A stretch of DNA of 64,000 nucleotides from contig NC_081819.1 of assembly GCF_030704535.1 (NCBI RefSeq), positions 19,130,001-19,194,000 of the forward strand, read 5' to 3'. Below are positions 53,140 to 64,000 of the stretch, one piece after another (positions within the stretch are counted from its first letter, which is position 1; each line of letters opens with the position of its first letter). The notes below the pieces were generated by a model. It saw only the letters and a list, made by a program, of their open reading frames with translations. It was not told the DNA's origin and ran no database searches. Made by a program: the position numbers and the translations under genes. The DNA is from Vitis vinifera (Eukaryota; Streptophyta; Magnoliopsida; Vitales; Vitaceae).

Positions 53140-56100
53140 ATGTCGACGGCTAGGTCGTCCGCGGACGCTACCGATACGACGCCGTTGCTTCATGCATCGG
53201 TTTCCGACCAAATTCTACGTTCTCGCCGGCTCATCCGCCGGCCTCCAAGCCTTCGCGGCGCCGCGAGGTTTCTCCGGCGGGCGAGCAGCCGGAGGATCAT
53301 GCGGGAGCCCTCGATGCGTGTGAGAGAAACGGCCGCTGAACAGCTAGAGGAGCGGCAAAGTGATTGGGCGTATTCGAAGCCTATAGTGATCCTTGATATT
53401 GTTTGGAATCTGGCGTTCGTGGTTGTGGCGATGACCGTCTTGGTCATGAGTAGAGATGAGACGCCGTCGACGCCGTTGAGATTGTGGATTATAGGGTATG
53501 GCTTGCAGTGCGTGTTGCATATGGTGTGTGTTTGTGTCGAGTATAAGAGACGGCGTCGTTTGGTGAGTTCAGGGGCGTTGGAACGCAGCGGAGGCTGGGG
53601 CAGTGGCCATTTGAGTTCGAGTTCGGGAAGTGATGAAGGGGATCCTATTGATTATAGGGTGGAAGTAAGGAATCGCGATGAAGATGAAACTAGGTAACAA
53701 TTATCTGTTTGGTTGCTGAGACAATTTTGGAATTTTGAATTTCAGTTTCCCGTTTCTTTTCATTTTCTGGGTAAAGTTATTTTTTTTCCCTTCATAGTTT
53801 GCTTGCTTGCTAAGCAAACACAAGGAAAGAACAGAAACTACAGAAACTGAAGCTGCAATTTCAGTCTTTTTCATGTTTAAATTCCCTGGGAGAAGTTTCA
53901 GGCATAAAAAGTAGGATAGAAAATTTTATTTTCTTTTGGTCTCGTATTTTTCTCAGCAACCAAACGCTGTGCGCTGCTGTGTTTGGTGGTTGGAAAACAT
54001 GTTTCTGCAAAAGAATTCGGGGTTTTAAATTTTGATGACTAAAAATTTGACTTGATTGTGAAATTTCTGAAGCTTGATGGGGACTTGCTTTTGCATGTAT
54101 TCATGCTCAAAATTCCCAACTTGTGGGATCGCAGTTAAAATTTTCTACGAACTAGCATTCTAAAGTAAAGGACCCTTGCAGAAAAAACAACTGTTGAATC
54201 AGTTGAAATGACTCAAACTCAAAATAGTCTCGACCAAAGTACTTGGAGATGTCTGCATGCATCCTCTTGGCATTAAATATACATATATTTTAAAAAAGCA
54301 TATCATATCGTGCAAATATTAAATCACTTGATTGTTTCTTGATGAGCTAGATCACTTGATTTTTCAGTTTGGTTCTAGCGTTTAGGTATGGACTTGGTTT
54401 CTTTCAGTATAGTTGTTGATCCATAAGCTGCTCATATCGGGTTCTATGCAAGATTCAACGCTTCAGTTTAGTTGTTAGCCCATATGGGACACTTATATGT
54501 TTGTTATGTGATAATATCCTATCCTTCTGCTGAGTTGGATTTGTAAGTTTGTAGGACATGAAGTTTTAGACCAAAAGTTCTGAGATCCAAATCATTTTTG
54601 AAAACCAAGTAAATTCTATCTCTCAGAATTTGAAATCCAAGTTATATGCTTAACTTAAAAATGAAATTAGAGGAAATGAACATCCTTTACTCCATTACTG
54701 TACTCATGAATATACTCATCATTTCTCCTGTAGTGTTGCTAAGCATCTGGAGTCTGCAAATACTATGTTCTCGTTTATTTGGTGGATCATTGGATTCTAC
54801 TGGGTATCTGCTGGTGGCCAAGATTTGACACGTGACTCACCTCAACTTTACTGGTGAATACACTTTTCTTTCATTAGCTTCAAGCTTTTGTTTGCATATC
54901 TTTTCTGTTACTTACACTTGTTTCTGTTCTACAGGCTCTGTATCGTATTTTTGGCATTTGATGTGTTCTTTGTTGTTATCTGTGTTGCTGTGGCCTGTGT
55001 CATTGGTATTGCTGTTTGCTGTTGTCTTCCATGTATAATAGCAATCTTATATACGGTGGCAGATCAGGTAATTCATGACAAATAATGCTTTTCCTATTTC
55101 TATAAATTATCTGAAAAGACAACATATTTCCTCAGGCCACCATTCTTCAACTTTAGTTGAGAAACTTGAAAGTGTAGCTTTTGTCATAGGAGTGGACAAA
55201 GGTTTGGACACAAATAAATAAAAAAAATCATCTATTAGGGAATACGAACAACTGAATCATGCAGACAACATGTGTCATGTTTGACACCCATAACTTTTTC
55301 TTTTAACCGCGTTTGTTTCCTTTGTTTGCAATGGAGCACTATTGAGCTATTTTAATAAGCTGAACATTAGAGCCTAGCCATGCCAGGGGGACATTGGACT
55401 TGAACAAAATCCTTGTGGATGCATTTTAATTGAGGTCACCAATCAAGTGGAGTTATACTTAAGGTAGATGGGCTAAGATATTTCAAAGCCATCATGTTTT
55501 GATATTGTGTCACAATTGTCTTAGCAGGGAAGAGTTTTGGGTTCAATATCATTTGTTGAGTCAGAAGCCTTGATTTTAGATAGTAGTAAGTATGGCATTT
55601 GTCACTCCTCTAAACTAGGAGCTATTAGTTAAGTCAGTAAACTGGGGTTCTAATACAGATGATTTTGTGGATGGATATTTTGGATGGAAAAGTTTAGCAC
55701 TAGGTTGGAGATGTCTTTTTGGGACCCATTGTCAGTGCAGAGAAACGACATTAAATCCTGCTGTTAGGGGTTGAGCTAATGGGGTTTCTCAAGAATGAGA
55801 ATGTGGGAAAGCATGGAATTGGACGTGGATTGTGGAATTAATATTAAAAGAAAGCTCTTGTACAAAATGATGGGTCTTGTGAATGTGCCACAAAAATGGA
55901 TTCATGTAGCTGACCACAAATGGGTGCAGTTAAAGTGCTGAGCTCAGTGTCTTATTGAAAAGGGGAGTAGTGTAATAACCACCTAGCTAAGTGGTATCAT
56001 ACTTTACAACTTAATTGCAGTTTCAAACTGTACTATCCTAAAAATGGAGCAACAATAACACAATAAGTGCCTAGAAAAGCTGGTATGAATGGTACTTGAA

Positions 56101-57248
56101 AGATAACAGAAATCCTGTTATATTGCCATACTTAGTAAGAACTTGCCAGAAAAAATGAGCACACTGGCAATAATTCGAGTATACATGTTATTAAGAAATT
56201 TTATGTTTTTGGGAGAATGATTTTTTGAGAGTCAAAATACTGGAAAATAGTGTTAAACATTGAGAGATGAGAATTCAGCTTGATCCTGTACTTTCATCAA
56301 TATTTCTATCTTCTACTGTTACAAAATTCTGTCTGGTTGTTTAATGAGGTGTGTAGTTGAGCTATTCTTCATATAGGGACACTGGTTTGCTGGGTAACTG
56401 TTTGATCAATTTTTTTTTCCATCAGCATTGCCGAATGTTCCTTTCCTAGATTGATAGCACTTTCTATATGATAACAGGAAGGTGCAACCAAGGAAGAAAT
56501 CGAGAGACTTCCAAAATACAAATTCCGGAGGATTGGCGAGTCTGAGAAACTTAATGGTGAGATTCAGGAATCTTTTGGTGGGATAATGACGGAGTGCGAC
56601 ACTGACACACCCATGGAACATGTTATTCCCCAGGAGGATGCTGTAAGTTCATTCATGCAGTTTCATTTACTTCTATTTTGAAAATTTTCTGAAATATCTT
56701 CCAACAACTGCTTCATGATTGGCAGAAAGGCTATGTATGAGTTGCATCCAGGGCTTGGACCCAAAGCCTGGTATCCCAATCAGTATAACTGGTCACATGG
56801 CACATAGCCATTTAGTAGATCAGATTCCTCTGCAAGATTGGATTCTTATTCTGATCCTAAAATTTGTCTCCATGTAACCACCTCCACCAATACCACCCAC
56901 CCTGGACATACCAAGGATGAATCCCATTTGTTCTTTTCATTTTTTTCTTTTTCCACTAGATTATGAAAAAGTAGCATGATATTTGAGATACGATAACCAA
57001 ACCCAGGCCATAAGAAGGGATTATATAAAAAGAAACAGCAGTTTTAACACAAACCCTTTGATGACCTGCAGGAATGTTGCATCTGCCTCTCTGCCTACGA
57101 GGATGAAACCGAGCTGCGCGAGCTCCCTTGCCGTCACCGCTTCCACTGCACCTGCATAGACAAGTGGCTATACATCAATGCCACCTGCCCTCTCTGCAAG
57201 CTGAACATACTAAAAAATGCCAGCCAAAGTGGGTGTGAAGGAGGATAA
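53140..57248 (+). CDS. Multi-pass membrane RING-H2 E3 ubiquitin ligase (At4g11680-like)
   Basis: Five exons: 53140-53693, 54734-54853, 54935-55067, 56478-56642, 57072-57248; 382 aa, close to the family's usual 380-400. The N-terminal region is Ser/Arg-rich ([12 protein letters not shown].. RRLIRRPP). Hydrophobic segments: [54 protein letters not shown], and a long [22 protein letters not shown] stretch at about 225-262 that may span twice. The C-terminal RING-H2 is encoded in the last exon: CCIC, then [10 protein letters not shown], then CPLC, with cysteine and histidine spacing complete. It should transfer ubiquitin from an E2 at a membrane; substrates are unknown. Introns of about 1.0 kb and 1.4 kb contain nothing I recognise. 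Intact as read. Confidence 0.93.
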
Positions 57249-57555
57249 TAAAAAACATAAACTCTTCTCGAGTAGAGATTGATTTAGCATCTATCTATGT
57301 TGTGTGTGTGGTTTGTGCATATTGACTGCTGGCATCGGAGCTTCGTTCTACACAGATCCAGTGCAAGTGGCGATGCTAAGGGTTGACAAAGCTATCCTTC
57401 TATGAGTGGTTAATGTATATGGGTGTCCCAAGATTTTGTGGTATGGAACCGCCATAGCTCATGTAGATGCTGCCGATTGGAACTCTCTTTCTATGTCTAA
57501 TTTTCTTGAGAGCTAGGATTATGACATGTTAGGTTTCAACACTTCTCTATATTTC

Positions 57556-57561
57556 AATAAA
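57556..57561 (+). terminator. Candidate polyadenylation signal of the RING gene
   Basis: AATAAA in tttcaataaatgggg, 308 bases after the stop codon; a T-rich stretch follows downstream. Confidence 0.5.
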
Positions 57562-57814
57562 TGGGGGTCCGGTCACTCTTATTACTTATCAGAGATGAAA
57601 GAATAAAATACATATTTAACATTTCTCTTCCTGATGTTCTTCTTCCCTCTCTTGCATTTCATTTCCTTGATTTTCTTCGAGATTTGTTCTTATTGGAATA
57701 ACTGGAACGGAGAAAGATTGAAGTGAAGTTTGAAAATATATATTTTTTTATAATAAATATTCAGTTTATTTGTAATAAAATAATGAAAAAAAAAAAGAAA
57801 AAAGAAAAATGGAG

Positions 57815-57974
57815 GAGCTCGGATGCGCGAGTTCTCGTCCGAAAGATCAGACGATGGTGATGAGACCCAGTCATCACATTTTAGCGCAAATTTTTCGTCA
57901 CTGCCCCGCAGTCGGCTCGAACCCTGGACCACCCCAAAGGCCACGAACTGGCAAACCACTTGACTACATTGTGG
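57815..57974 (-). mobile_element. tRNA-headed SINE-like repeat, copy 1
   Basis: On the minus strand the element starts with a tRNA D-arm-like tagtcaagtggttt, about 35-40 bases later has ggttcgagcc (B-box-like), then a conserved body (ttgcgctaaaatgtgatgac, tctgatctttcggacgagaa) and ends gcgcatccgagctcc followed by a pyrimidine-rich tail. The tRNA-like promoter plus conserved short body is the hallmark of a SINE. Confidence 0.65.
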
Positions 57975-58425
57975 TTGGTGTCTTTCTTTATTCTTTTTTT
58001 GCTTCTAATTGTAATGGTCTTAAATTTTTTGGTTTCTCCCATAAGGTTAGGGCAAACCAATTGGATCTTGGAGGTGCTAGATAATCATTCTTAATACTTA
58101 TGGGGCTTGACGTAAGTTCTGATTATCCAAGGAAATGAACATTTTTATAATATTTATAAGTTTATTATCTTATATATAATAATATTTATTTATTTATTTA
58201 TTTTTATTTTTTAAAATTACAGAATTATAATTATATCATTTATTATTTTATTTTATATACGTTTTATTATGATTTATTTATTATTTAAATTTTGATATAA
58301 ATATTTAGTATAAAATGTCACAACTCTTATCTTAAAAAGATAATTACTCGGTTTAAAAAATTAAGATATTAATCCATTTTTATTATCTCAAATTTTTAAA
58401 ATTTTAAAATTAATAAATGGGGAGA

Positions 58426-58603
58426 GAGCTCAGATGCGCCAGTTGTCGTCCGAAAGATCAGACGATGGTGATGGGACCCAGCCATCACAATTCAGCGCAA
58501 ATTACTCATCACGGCCTTCTCCAATGATTCCAGCCTTGGACTCGAACCCTGGTCCAAACCAAGGGCTAGGGATCTAGTGAACCACTTGACCATTCTGCGG
58601 CTC
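58426..58603 (-). mobile_element. tRNA-headed SINE-like repeat, copy 2
   Basis: Same architecture as the copy at 57815. Minus strand: gccgcagaatggtcaagtgg head, gggttcgagtcc B box, tttgcgctgaattgtgatgg, ccatcgtctgatctttcgga, terminal ggcgcatctgagctctctc. This is one of the best-preserved heads. Confidence 0.7.
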
Positions 58604-58935
58604 CATGGTTTTCCCTTTTTTCTCTTTCTAATTGTAATAGTGCTGTTCTGACACAAGGTTATATTCGATGAAATTTAAAATTAAGTATCAATATATAAAA
58701 TTTATTCAAAAATAAAAAAGAAATTAAAATTGATTTATTATTATCCCAATAAAAAAAAAAAGAGGGGATCACCTGAAAAAATCACTCTTCGTACTCATCC
58801 AAATATAGATAATAAGTCAACTTCCCAAATAATTTTTTTCTTCTAGATTTGTTTATATTATGATACAGGAAAATATTTTTTTAATAAATATTCAAAATAT
58901 ATTTTTTATTTTTATTTGACAAAAAACTATCAAGA

Positions 58936-59105
58936 GAGCTCAGATGCGCAAGTTCTCGTCCGAAAGATCTGACGATGGTGATGGGACCCAGCCATCACAG
59001 TTTAGCGCATGTTACTCATCACTGCTCTCTCCAAATTTCCTGGCCACGGGCTCGAACCCTGGTCCAAACCCCAAGGGATCAGTTAACCATCCCACTATGA
59101 GCCCC
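58936..59105 (-). mobile_element. tRNA-headed SINE-like repeat, copy 3
   Basis: Body and 3' end match copies 1 and 2 (gcgctaaactgtgatggctg, gatctttcggacgagaactt, gcgcatctgagctctc). The head is shortened (ctcatagtgggatggttaac) but keeps gggttcgagccc. Confidence 0.65.
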
Positions 59106-59549
59106 TTGTTGTTCCTTTCGTTGTTTTTCATTCCCCTATTCTCAAAAGGCTTATGTTATAACTAATTTTAATTATATTTAATTTTTTTAGATTTATATAA
59201 TTATATTATAACTAATTTTAATTATATTTGATTTTCTTTAATATTTTTCATAAAATAATCAAATATAATAAAATAAATTTTCTTTTGTATTTTCTAGCGC
59301 TAGATATAAACCAAAATCATTATTTGAGTGATCTATTTTGGATTTAAGATAATATTGTTGCTCTCAAACATGTGTATAACATGATACAATACTCACAATT
59401 TAATACTTAGCATATTTCTTAATGGATTTATTGTTAATATAATTTACTAATAACTTATTTTAATAAAAAGTGACAATTTAATATAAAGAAAAAAAACAAA
59501 AGGCTAAAAATTATTCTATTAGAATCCAACAGAAAAAGGGAATGGATCC

Positions 59550-59696
59550 ATCAATCAAACATGTCACAATTTTTTATTTTTTTGTGAAACCAAATAGAAC
59601 CTTATTTATTTATCTATTCTCGAGTTTATTAATACTTATTCATGAATTCTAGTATTTAAAAATATGAACCATTTTCCAATCAATCAAACATGTCAC
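59550..59696 (-). mobile_element. 111-bp retroposed insert with 18-bp target duplication
   Basis: The word atcaatcaaacatgtcac occurs at 59550-59567 and 59679-59696, flanking 111 bases. On the minus strand the insert ends in an A-rich tail (cacaaaaaaataaaaaatt) directly next to one duplicate, as expected for LINE-driven retroposition. The insert body matches nothing I recognise. Confidence 0.55.
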
Positions 59697-59843
59697 CACC
59701 ACCACCGCCACCAATAATAATAATAATTTTTAAAAAAGAAAAATTTATGATTATTAAAGAAGAAAGGAATGGCGTAAGAAATCAAAATATATTTAATGGA
59801 AAAGATTAAAAAAAAAAAAAAAAGGAGGGACGGGGGGAGAGGA

Positions 59844-60030
59844 GAGCTCAGATGCGCGTATTGTCGTCCGATACATCAGACGTCGGTGATGAGACCCAGC
59901 CATCACGGTTTAGCGCAAACCAATCCTCACTGCTCTCTCTCAATTTCCCCGCACAGGATTCGAACCTCGGCCCAAGCACCGGGTTTTCCTTAATGCTTCG
60001 ACCACTCGACCGCTTAATCCTCACAGCTCG
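59844..60030 (-). mobile_element. tRNA-headed SINE-like repeat, copy 4
   Basis: Minus strand head gcggtcgagtggtcgaagc (Ser/Leu-tRNA-like A box) and perfect B box ggttcgaatcc, then the shared body (tttgcgctaaaccgtgatgg, cgtctgatgtatcggacgac) and terminal gcgcatctgagctctcc. Flanks on both sides are shared with copy 6. Confidence 0.7.
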
Positions 60031-60170
60031 ATTACTTCATTTTAGTTGTTATCTTTTTAATGATTCAGATGGCATATCAGTTTGATTTGGTGGAAGATTG
60101 GGGAAATATTTGACTATGGAATGCAGGAAATAAACGCGATGAGGAAAAAAAAAAAAAAATCTGTTGTATT

Positions 60171-60300
60171 TGTCTTCCTTAAGAATCAGACAAGGGTGAT
60201 GCGTGATGCGCGAAGCAATCCTCATGGCTCTCTCCGCGGAGTCGAACCCTGGCCTAGGGTGACGCCAGGTATGCTTGACAACCATTTCTCCACTCCTGCA
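60171..60300 (-). mobile_element. tRNA-headed SINE-like repeat, copy 5 (variant head, shortened)
   Basis: Minus strand: ggagtggagaaatggttgtc and aagcatacctggcgtc, B box gggttcgactcc, body cut short (ttgtctgattcttaaggaag), missing the gcgcatctgagctc end. Head and body match copy 7 rather than the others, so there are two subfamilies. Confidence 0.55.
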
Positions 60301-60825
60301 TCTTGCTCTCATTCTTCTTTTTTTCTCTCTCTTGATCCTTCACTTGTTTCAGTTCAGATTACAGAATCATTTGAAATCTTGCTGTTTTTTTCCCCCCAAT
60401 ATTAGATTTAGGCGTGCTGGGAATCAGGAAGAAATTTAGGGTTTGTTTATAGCGGAAACCAGATCTGATTCGGAAATTTGAAACTCTTGTTCTGGATTTT
60501 GATTCGGAATTTCTAAAATTATGTACACTATTAATGGAAAATCAATTTTCGATTAGCAAATTTAGAACTCTTGTTCTTAATTTTCCTTCCCCATTTATTC
60601 ACTTCCTTTTCATTTCCTCCCAACCGCTCTTCTCCCACCGAACACGCTATTATTATTATTTTTATTTTTCTTTTCAGTTAGACCTGGTGGAAGGTTGGAT
60701 ATTTGGATAATGGAATGTAGCAGGGAAAGCCAAGGCAAACAAAATTCTCTTGTTTGATTTGAAATAGGAGGATCAAGAGAGAGAAAAAATCAAAATATAT
60801 ATAATAGAAAAAAAAAAGGTGAAGT

Positions 60826-61010
60826 GAGCTCAGATGCGCGTATTGTCGTCCGATACATCAGACGTTGGTGATGAGACCCAGCCATCACAGGTTTAGCGCA
60901 AATCAATCGTCACTGCTCTCATAATTTCCTCTTCCAGAATTCGAACCTTGGCCTGAGCACTCGGTTTTCCCAAGGCTCCGACCACTCGGCCACTTAATCC
61001 TTATGCTTGA
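60826..61010 (-). mobile_element. tRNA-headed SINE-like repeat, copy 6
   Basis: Near match of copy 4 across its length: taagtggccgagtggtcgg head, aggttcgaattc B box, gatgtatcggacgacaatac body, terminal gcgcatctgagctcac. The gtggccgagtgg segment is very close to a tRNA-Ser/Leu A box. Confidence 0.7.
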
Positions 61011-61145
61011 TTCCTTCATTTAACCTTTTTATCATTGAGATGGCATACTTGTTATTTTTCTTTCAGTTTATATCTGGTAGGAAATATTTGACTATGGAAT
61101 GTGGGAAATAAAGGCAATGAGAGAAAAAAAATAAAAAAATCTCTT

Positions 61146-61812
61146 GTATATATATAAAATAGGAATTATTTATATTTTAGAAAATTAAAAAATAAATTTG
61201 ATATAAGAGGGCTAGACGCCTTATTTTCAACCATTTAATGTATATTATTAAGGAATAAAAAAAATACTATTTTTGAAATATTTGATTTACTAGGAAAAAT
61301 ATAAAATAAAATCATATATAATTAAAATTAGTTCAAAATCTATATATTTTGAAATTATTTAATTTTTATACTGAAGAAAAATAAGTAAAATGAACCCGAA
61401 ATAGTTTATTAAATTTATTTTTTAATATATTTTTTGTTTTTGTATTTATATATACATATGGTAAAAGTTAAAATAAGTGAAATAAAAGTGGTTTTTTTTA
61501 TTTTTATTTTTTTTTATCTTAATACTAAAGCAACTAATTTTTTAGATTAAGAAGAAAAATCACATATTTTGACTTTTTTTTATTCAATTAAAAATATTGA
61601 CAAAAAAAGTTAAAAGTTAAGAAAAAATTAAAAAAAAAGTTGAAAGTAATTTGTATTTAGCTCTAAGTAAAAAAGTTAAAAAAAAAAAGATCAATTAAAT
61701 AAAAATAATTTATTGATTTTATATCTATTTTTTATTCTCTCTTTTTAGAATTTTGAATAGTCAAACTTAGAAGATTTTTCATTAAGTTAATGATATCAAT
61801 CACATTCAATAA
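61146..61812. other. AT-rich spacer
   Basis: No gene or recognised element. Very low complexity, with A-runs and a short ata/tat-rich segment near 61448-61460. Confidence 0.6.
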
Positions 61813-63136
61813 TGTTAGCAATTTGAGACTAATCCAAACTATGGTAATCGCCTTAGAGGGGGTAAATAGGGTGATGGTTTCTTTTTCACAAATTTAAATT
61901 ATGCAAAAATAAGAGACAATTATATGCAAGTATATAATAAACAAAATAAAGACAATTGCATATAATTTAAAAGAGTTAGGGAAGAGAGAGTGCAAATATG
62001 AGAGTTTATAGTGGTTCGACACTTCTTTGCTTACGTCCACTCTCCTCAACCTCATAATCCAGTGAGGGTTCCACTATCTTGAAGCTTCAACCAAACTTCC
62101 AATCTCTTTACAATTGAATTATGGTTTTAATTCATCCTATTGGACTTTTGACTCCAAGCACCCTTTACACTTCTTCAAGAGATATTTCTCTCTTAAACAA
62201 CCTCTTAAGTGATACCCTTCACTTGAGAAAATTCCTCACAAAGATATACAAATAATGATCTCACAAAAATCCTAGTAATAGAACTTTAGGCTCAAACATA
62301 CAAGAAAAACTAGGATTGAATGGTGCACTAAAGATATGCAAGTTATGAAACAATAGTGCACTCAAAAAACACTCTTCCAAGGCTCAAATATAATCAAGAA
62401 TGATTTAGGAAGGTTAAACTTATGAAATAATGAAGATTGGAGCCTTTTTATAGAAGAAAAAAGCCAAACTAGCTGTTGGGGGTTCGACTGGTCGAGTTAG
62501 GGGTTGACCGGTTGATTAGCCATTAGGAAAAGTGACCGTTGGGCCTCAACTAGACCTCAACTGGACCTCGACCGGACCTCAACCGGACCTCGACCGGACC
62601 TCAACCGGTTGAGGTTCAACCTTGACCAAGAAAAGAAGACCACTGGGAGAGAGAGAGAAACTTTTTGACCTCCCTCAACCGATCCTCGACCGGACGAGCA
62701 CCAACCGATCGACCGGTTGAACCGGTTGAGCCATTTTTTTTGGCTCAACACTCAACATTTTTCAACTTAAAACCTTTTAACACAAGTTTGAAAATCATTT
62801 AACACAAGGTTTTAGTTGAAAACATGAAATCATCAAATTCTTAAGATATTTAAAATAATATTACTCTTGGATGATTTTGGTGCATAAATAAAGAATGAAA
62901 TGCATGAAAATCCTAGTGCACCAACAACCTTACAAAGAGATCTTAAGAAGCTTTGGTCTTGAAAAACTCTTCTCTTTGAGGTGGTCTTCTTCTTCATAAT
63001 TTCTCATTGGCTTGATTTGTCTTTGGATTGCCACTTTGGAAATCGTCTTGCCTAATCACACTTGAAATATGATCATTAGTTTTAAACTTTATTTTGTTAT
63101 CATCAAAATCAAGATTAACCAAACCTTAGTTTAACA
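61813..63136 (-). mobile_element. Solo LTR of an LTR retrotransposon (fossil)
   Basis: A 1324-bp noncoding block begins tgttagc and ends tttaaca, giving TG...CA ends with a short TGTTA/TAACA inverted repeat. It is flanked by a perfect 5-bp direct repeat AATAA (61808-61812 and 63137-63141), the size expected for LTR-retrotransposon integrase. No internal coding region or second LTR is seen, so it is a solo LTR. The minus-strand start, with cttgattttgatgataacaa, resembles the LTR start of plant Copia (SIRE-like) elements, so the family and strand are tentative. The perfect target duplication suggests moderate rather than great age. Confidence 0.65.
62544..62609 (+). repeat. 11-bp minisatellite (six units) inside the solo LTR
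   Basis: Units cctcaactaga, cctcaactgga, cctcgaccgga, cctcaaccgga, cctcgaccgga, cctcaaccggt follow one another without gaps. Related accgg/aaccggttga words continue irregularly at 62490-62525 and 62675-62730. Confidence 0.85.
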
Positions 63137-63553
63137 AATAAGTTACATTTTTATTATTTTTAAAAATAGAAAATATAAATGATATTTTTAATAATTATAT
63201 ATTAAATATACATAATTAATTAAAAATAGATAATCTCGATTTTGATAATAATAAATTAAAAATTAATTATATTATCCATTTTGTCCTTTAAACAATCACA
63301 AAATTTTATGTAAGAGCACCTTAAATTTTACTTTATTTTATCTTTTTATGAAAATCTTTTTAAAGCTTTTTTCAAATTTTTAGAGATTTAACTGATTTTT
63401 AAAAAGTCTATTTTTATTAAAATGTTTAAATGTTAATTAAACTTTCAAAAAAAAAATCCTAAAAACTCATAATATATATATATATAATTTAAATTAATAT
63501 ATCATATTTTTAAAAATTAAACGAATTATATAAAACAAAAAGAATCAAAGAGA

Positions 63554-63720
63554 GAGCTCAGATGCGCATTTTGTCGTCTTTAAGAATCAGACAAGGGTGG
63601 ATAGAACCCATCCATCACGATTTAGCGCAAAGCAATCCTCCCGGCTCTCTGCGCGGAGTCGAACCCTGGTCTATGGCGACGCCAGGTATGCTTGATAACC
63701 AGTTCTCCACTCCTGCTTCG
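63554..63720 (-). mobile_element. tRNA-headed SINE-like repeat, copy 7 (variant head)
   Basis: Minus strand head ggagtggagaactggttatc and aagcatacctggcgtcgcca, B box gggttcgactcc, body tttgcgctaaatcgtgatgg, end gcgcatctgagctctctc. The left (3') flank is again pyrimidine-rich on the minus strand. Confidence 0.65.
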
Positions 63721-63960
63721 TGCTCTCATTCTTCATTTTTTCTGTCTCTTCTCATTCTTCATTTTTTGCTGTTTTTTTTTTCTTTTTTCCCCATAATTAG
63801 GTTTAGGCGTACTGGAAATTAGGAAGAAATTTAGGGTTTGTTTATAGCGGAAACCAGATCTGATTAGGAAATTTGAAAACTTTTGTTGTTTTTCCTTGAA
63901 AAGGTATAAGTATTTGGGTTAGGATTTTTGAAACTCTTGTTCTTCATTTTCTTTCTCCGA
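63721..63960. repeat. Flank duplicated with 60301-60540
   Basis: The stretch with aggaagaaatttagggtttg, tttatagcggaaaccagatc and tga-t-ggaaatttgaaa occurs here and beside SINE copy 5 at 60410-60490. Similarity therefore continues past the SINE ends for roughly 250 bases on the right, with moderate divergence. Confidence 0.65.
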
Positions 63961-64000
63961 AACATTAGAAGCTATGATCTGCTTGGAAATAAAACAAAAC

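Larger units (their letters stand above)
59782..61145. repeat. Locally duplicated ~360-bp unit containing SINE copies 4 and 6
   Basis: Unit 1 (about 59782-60165) and unit 2 (about 60789-61145) share more than the SINE. On the left both have aaatcaaaatatat-taat-gaaaa; on the right both have gagatggcata-like sequence, then aaatatttgactatggaatg, ggaaataaa-gc-atgag and an A-run. A third fragment of the right flank lies at about 60680-60745 (cctggtggaaggttggatat, ataatggaatgtagcaggga). Copies made by retroposition would not share flanks, so local duplication is implied. Confidence 0.65.

Noticed and set aside
57690-60405. Short frames (60-107 codons) crossing the SINE-like copies
   Set aside because: They recur only because the repeat recurs and shift frame between copies; not protein-coding.
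57815-61010. tRNA genes on the minus strand
   Set aside because: A and B boxes are present but no cloverleaf with paired acceptor and anticodon stems can be drawn; the conserved body after the B box fits SINE-like repeats instead.

Overview
This is nuclear DNA from a flowering plant, most likely a woody eudicot such as grapevine (Vitis). The genes have plant GT-AG introns, the families are plant-specific (QUA3-type methyltransferase, HD-ZIP IV, DYW-class PPR), and AT-rich gaps are full of L1-clade LINEs, MITE-like repeats and SINE-like copies. The species is an inference; the eudicot call is firm.

Layout. Positions 1-6380 are mostly a decayed L1-type LINE, with a second truncated LINE inside it. 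It lies in sense orientation in an intron of a QUA3-like pectin methyltransferase gene, whose last six exons occupy 6444-9701 (5' exons lie left of the window). 9702-19500 is an AT-rich desert with MITEs, a 67-bp tandem repeat and one GC-rich island. 20862-25723 is a complete nine-exon HD-ZIP IV gene (ANL2-like, 810 aa) with a long leader carrying upstream AUGs. 25762-39300 is a second desert with several tandem repeats. 39632-45096 is a complete thirteen-exon GSK3/SHAGGY-like kinase gene (SK32/ASK-theta type, 468 aa). 46703-49147 (minus strand) is an intronless 814-aa DYW-class PPR gene. 53140-57248 is a five-exon membrane-anchored RING-H2 E3 ligase gene (382 aa). 57800-64000 has no gene; it holds seven copies of a tRNA-headed SINE-like repeat, local duplications of some copies with their flanks, a solo LTR with a perfect 5-bp target duplication, and a small retroposed insert.

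How the genes relate. From memory of Arabidopsis locus numbers, SK32 (At4g00720), ANL2 (At4g00730) and QUA3 (At4g00740) are consecutive there; the same three families are consecutive here, so this is probably a conserved syntenic block expanded by repeats. The genes do not form one pathway: QUA3 acts on pectin in the Golgi, ANL2 is an epidermal/subepidermal transcription factor, SK32 is a brassinosteroid/stress-related kinase, the PPR edits organelle RNA, and the RING protein is a ubiquitin ligase.

Nothing here is clearly a new molecular system. The most original material is the SINE-like cluster at the right end, the micro-insertions with clean target duplications, and the upstream-ORF chain in the ANL2 leader.
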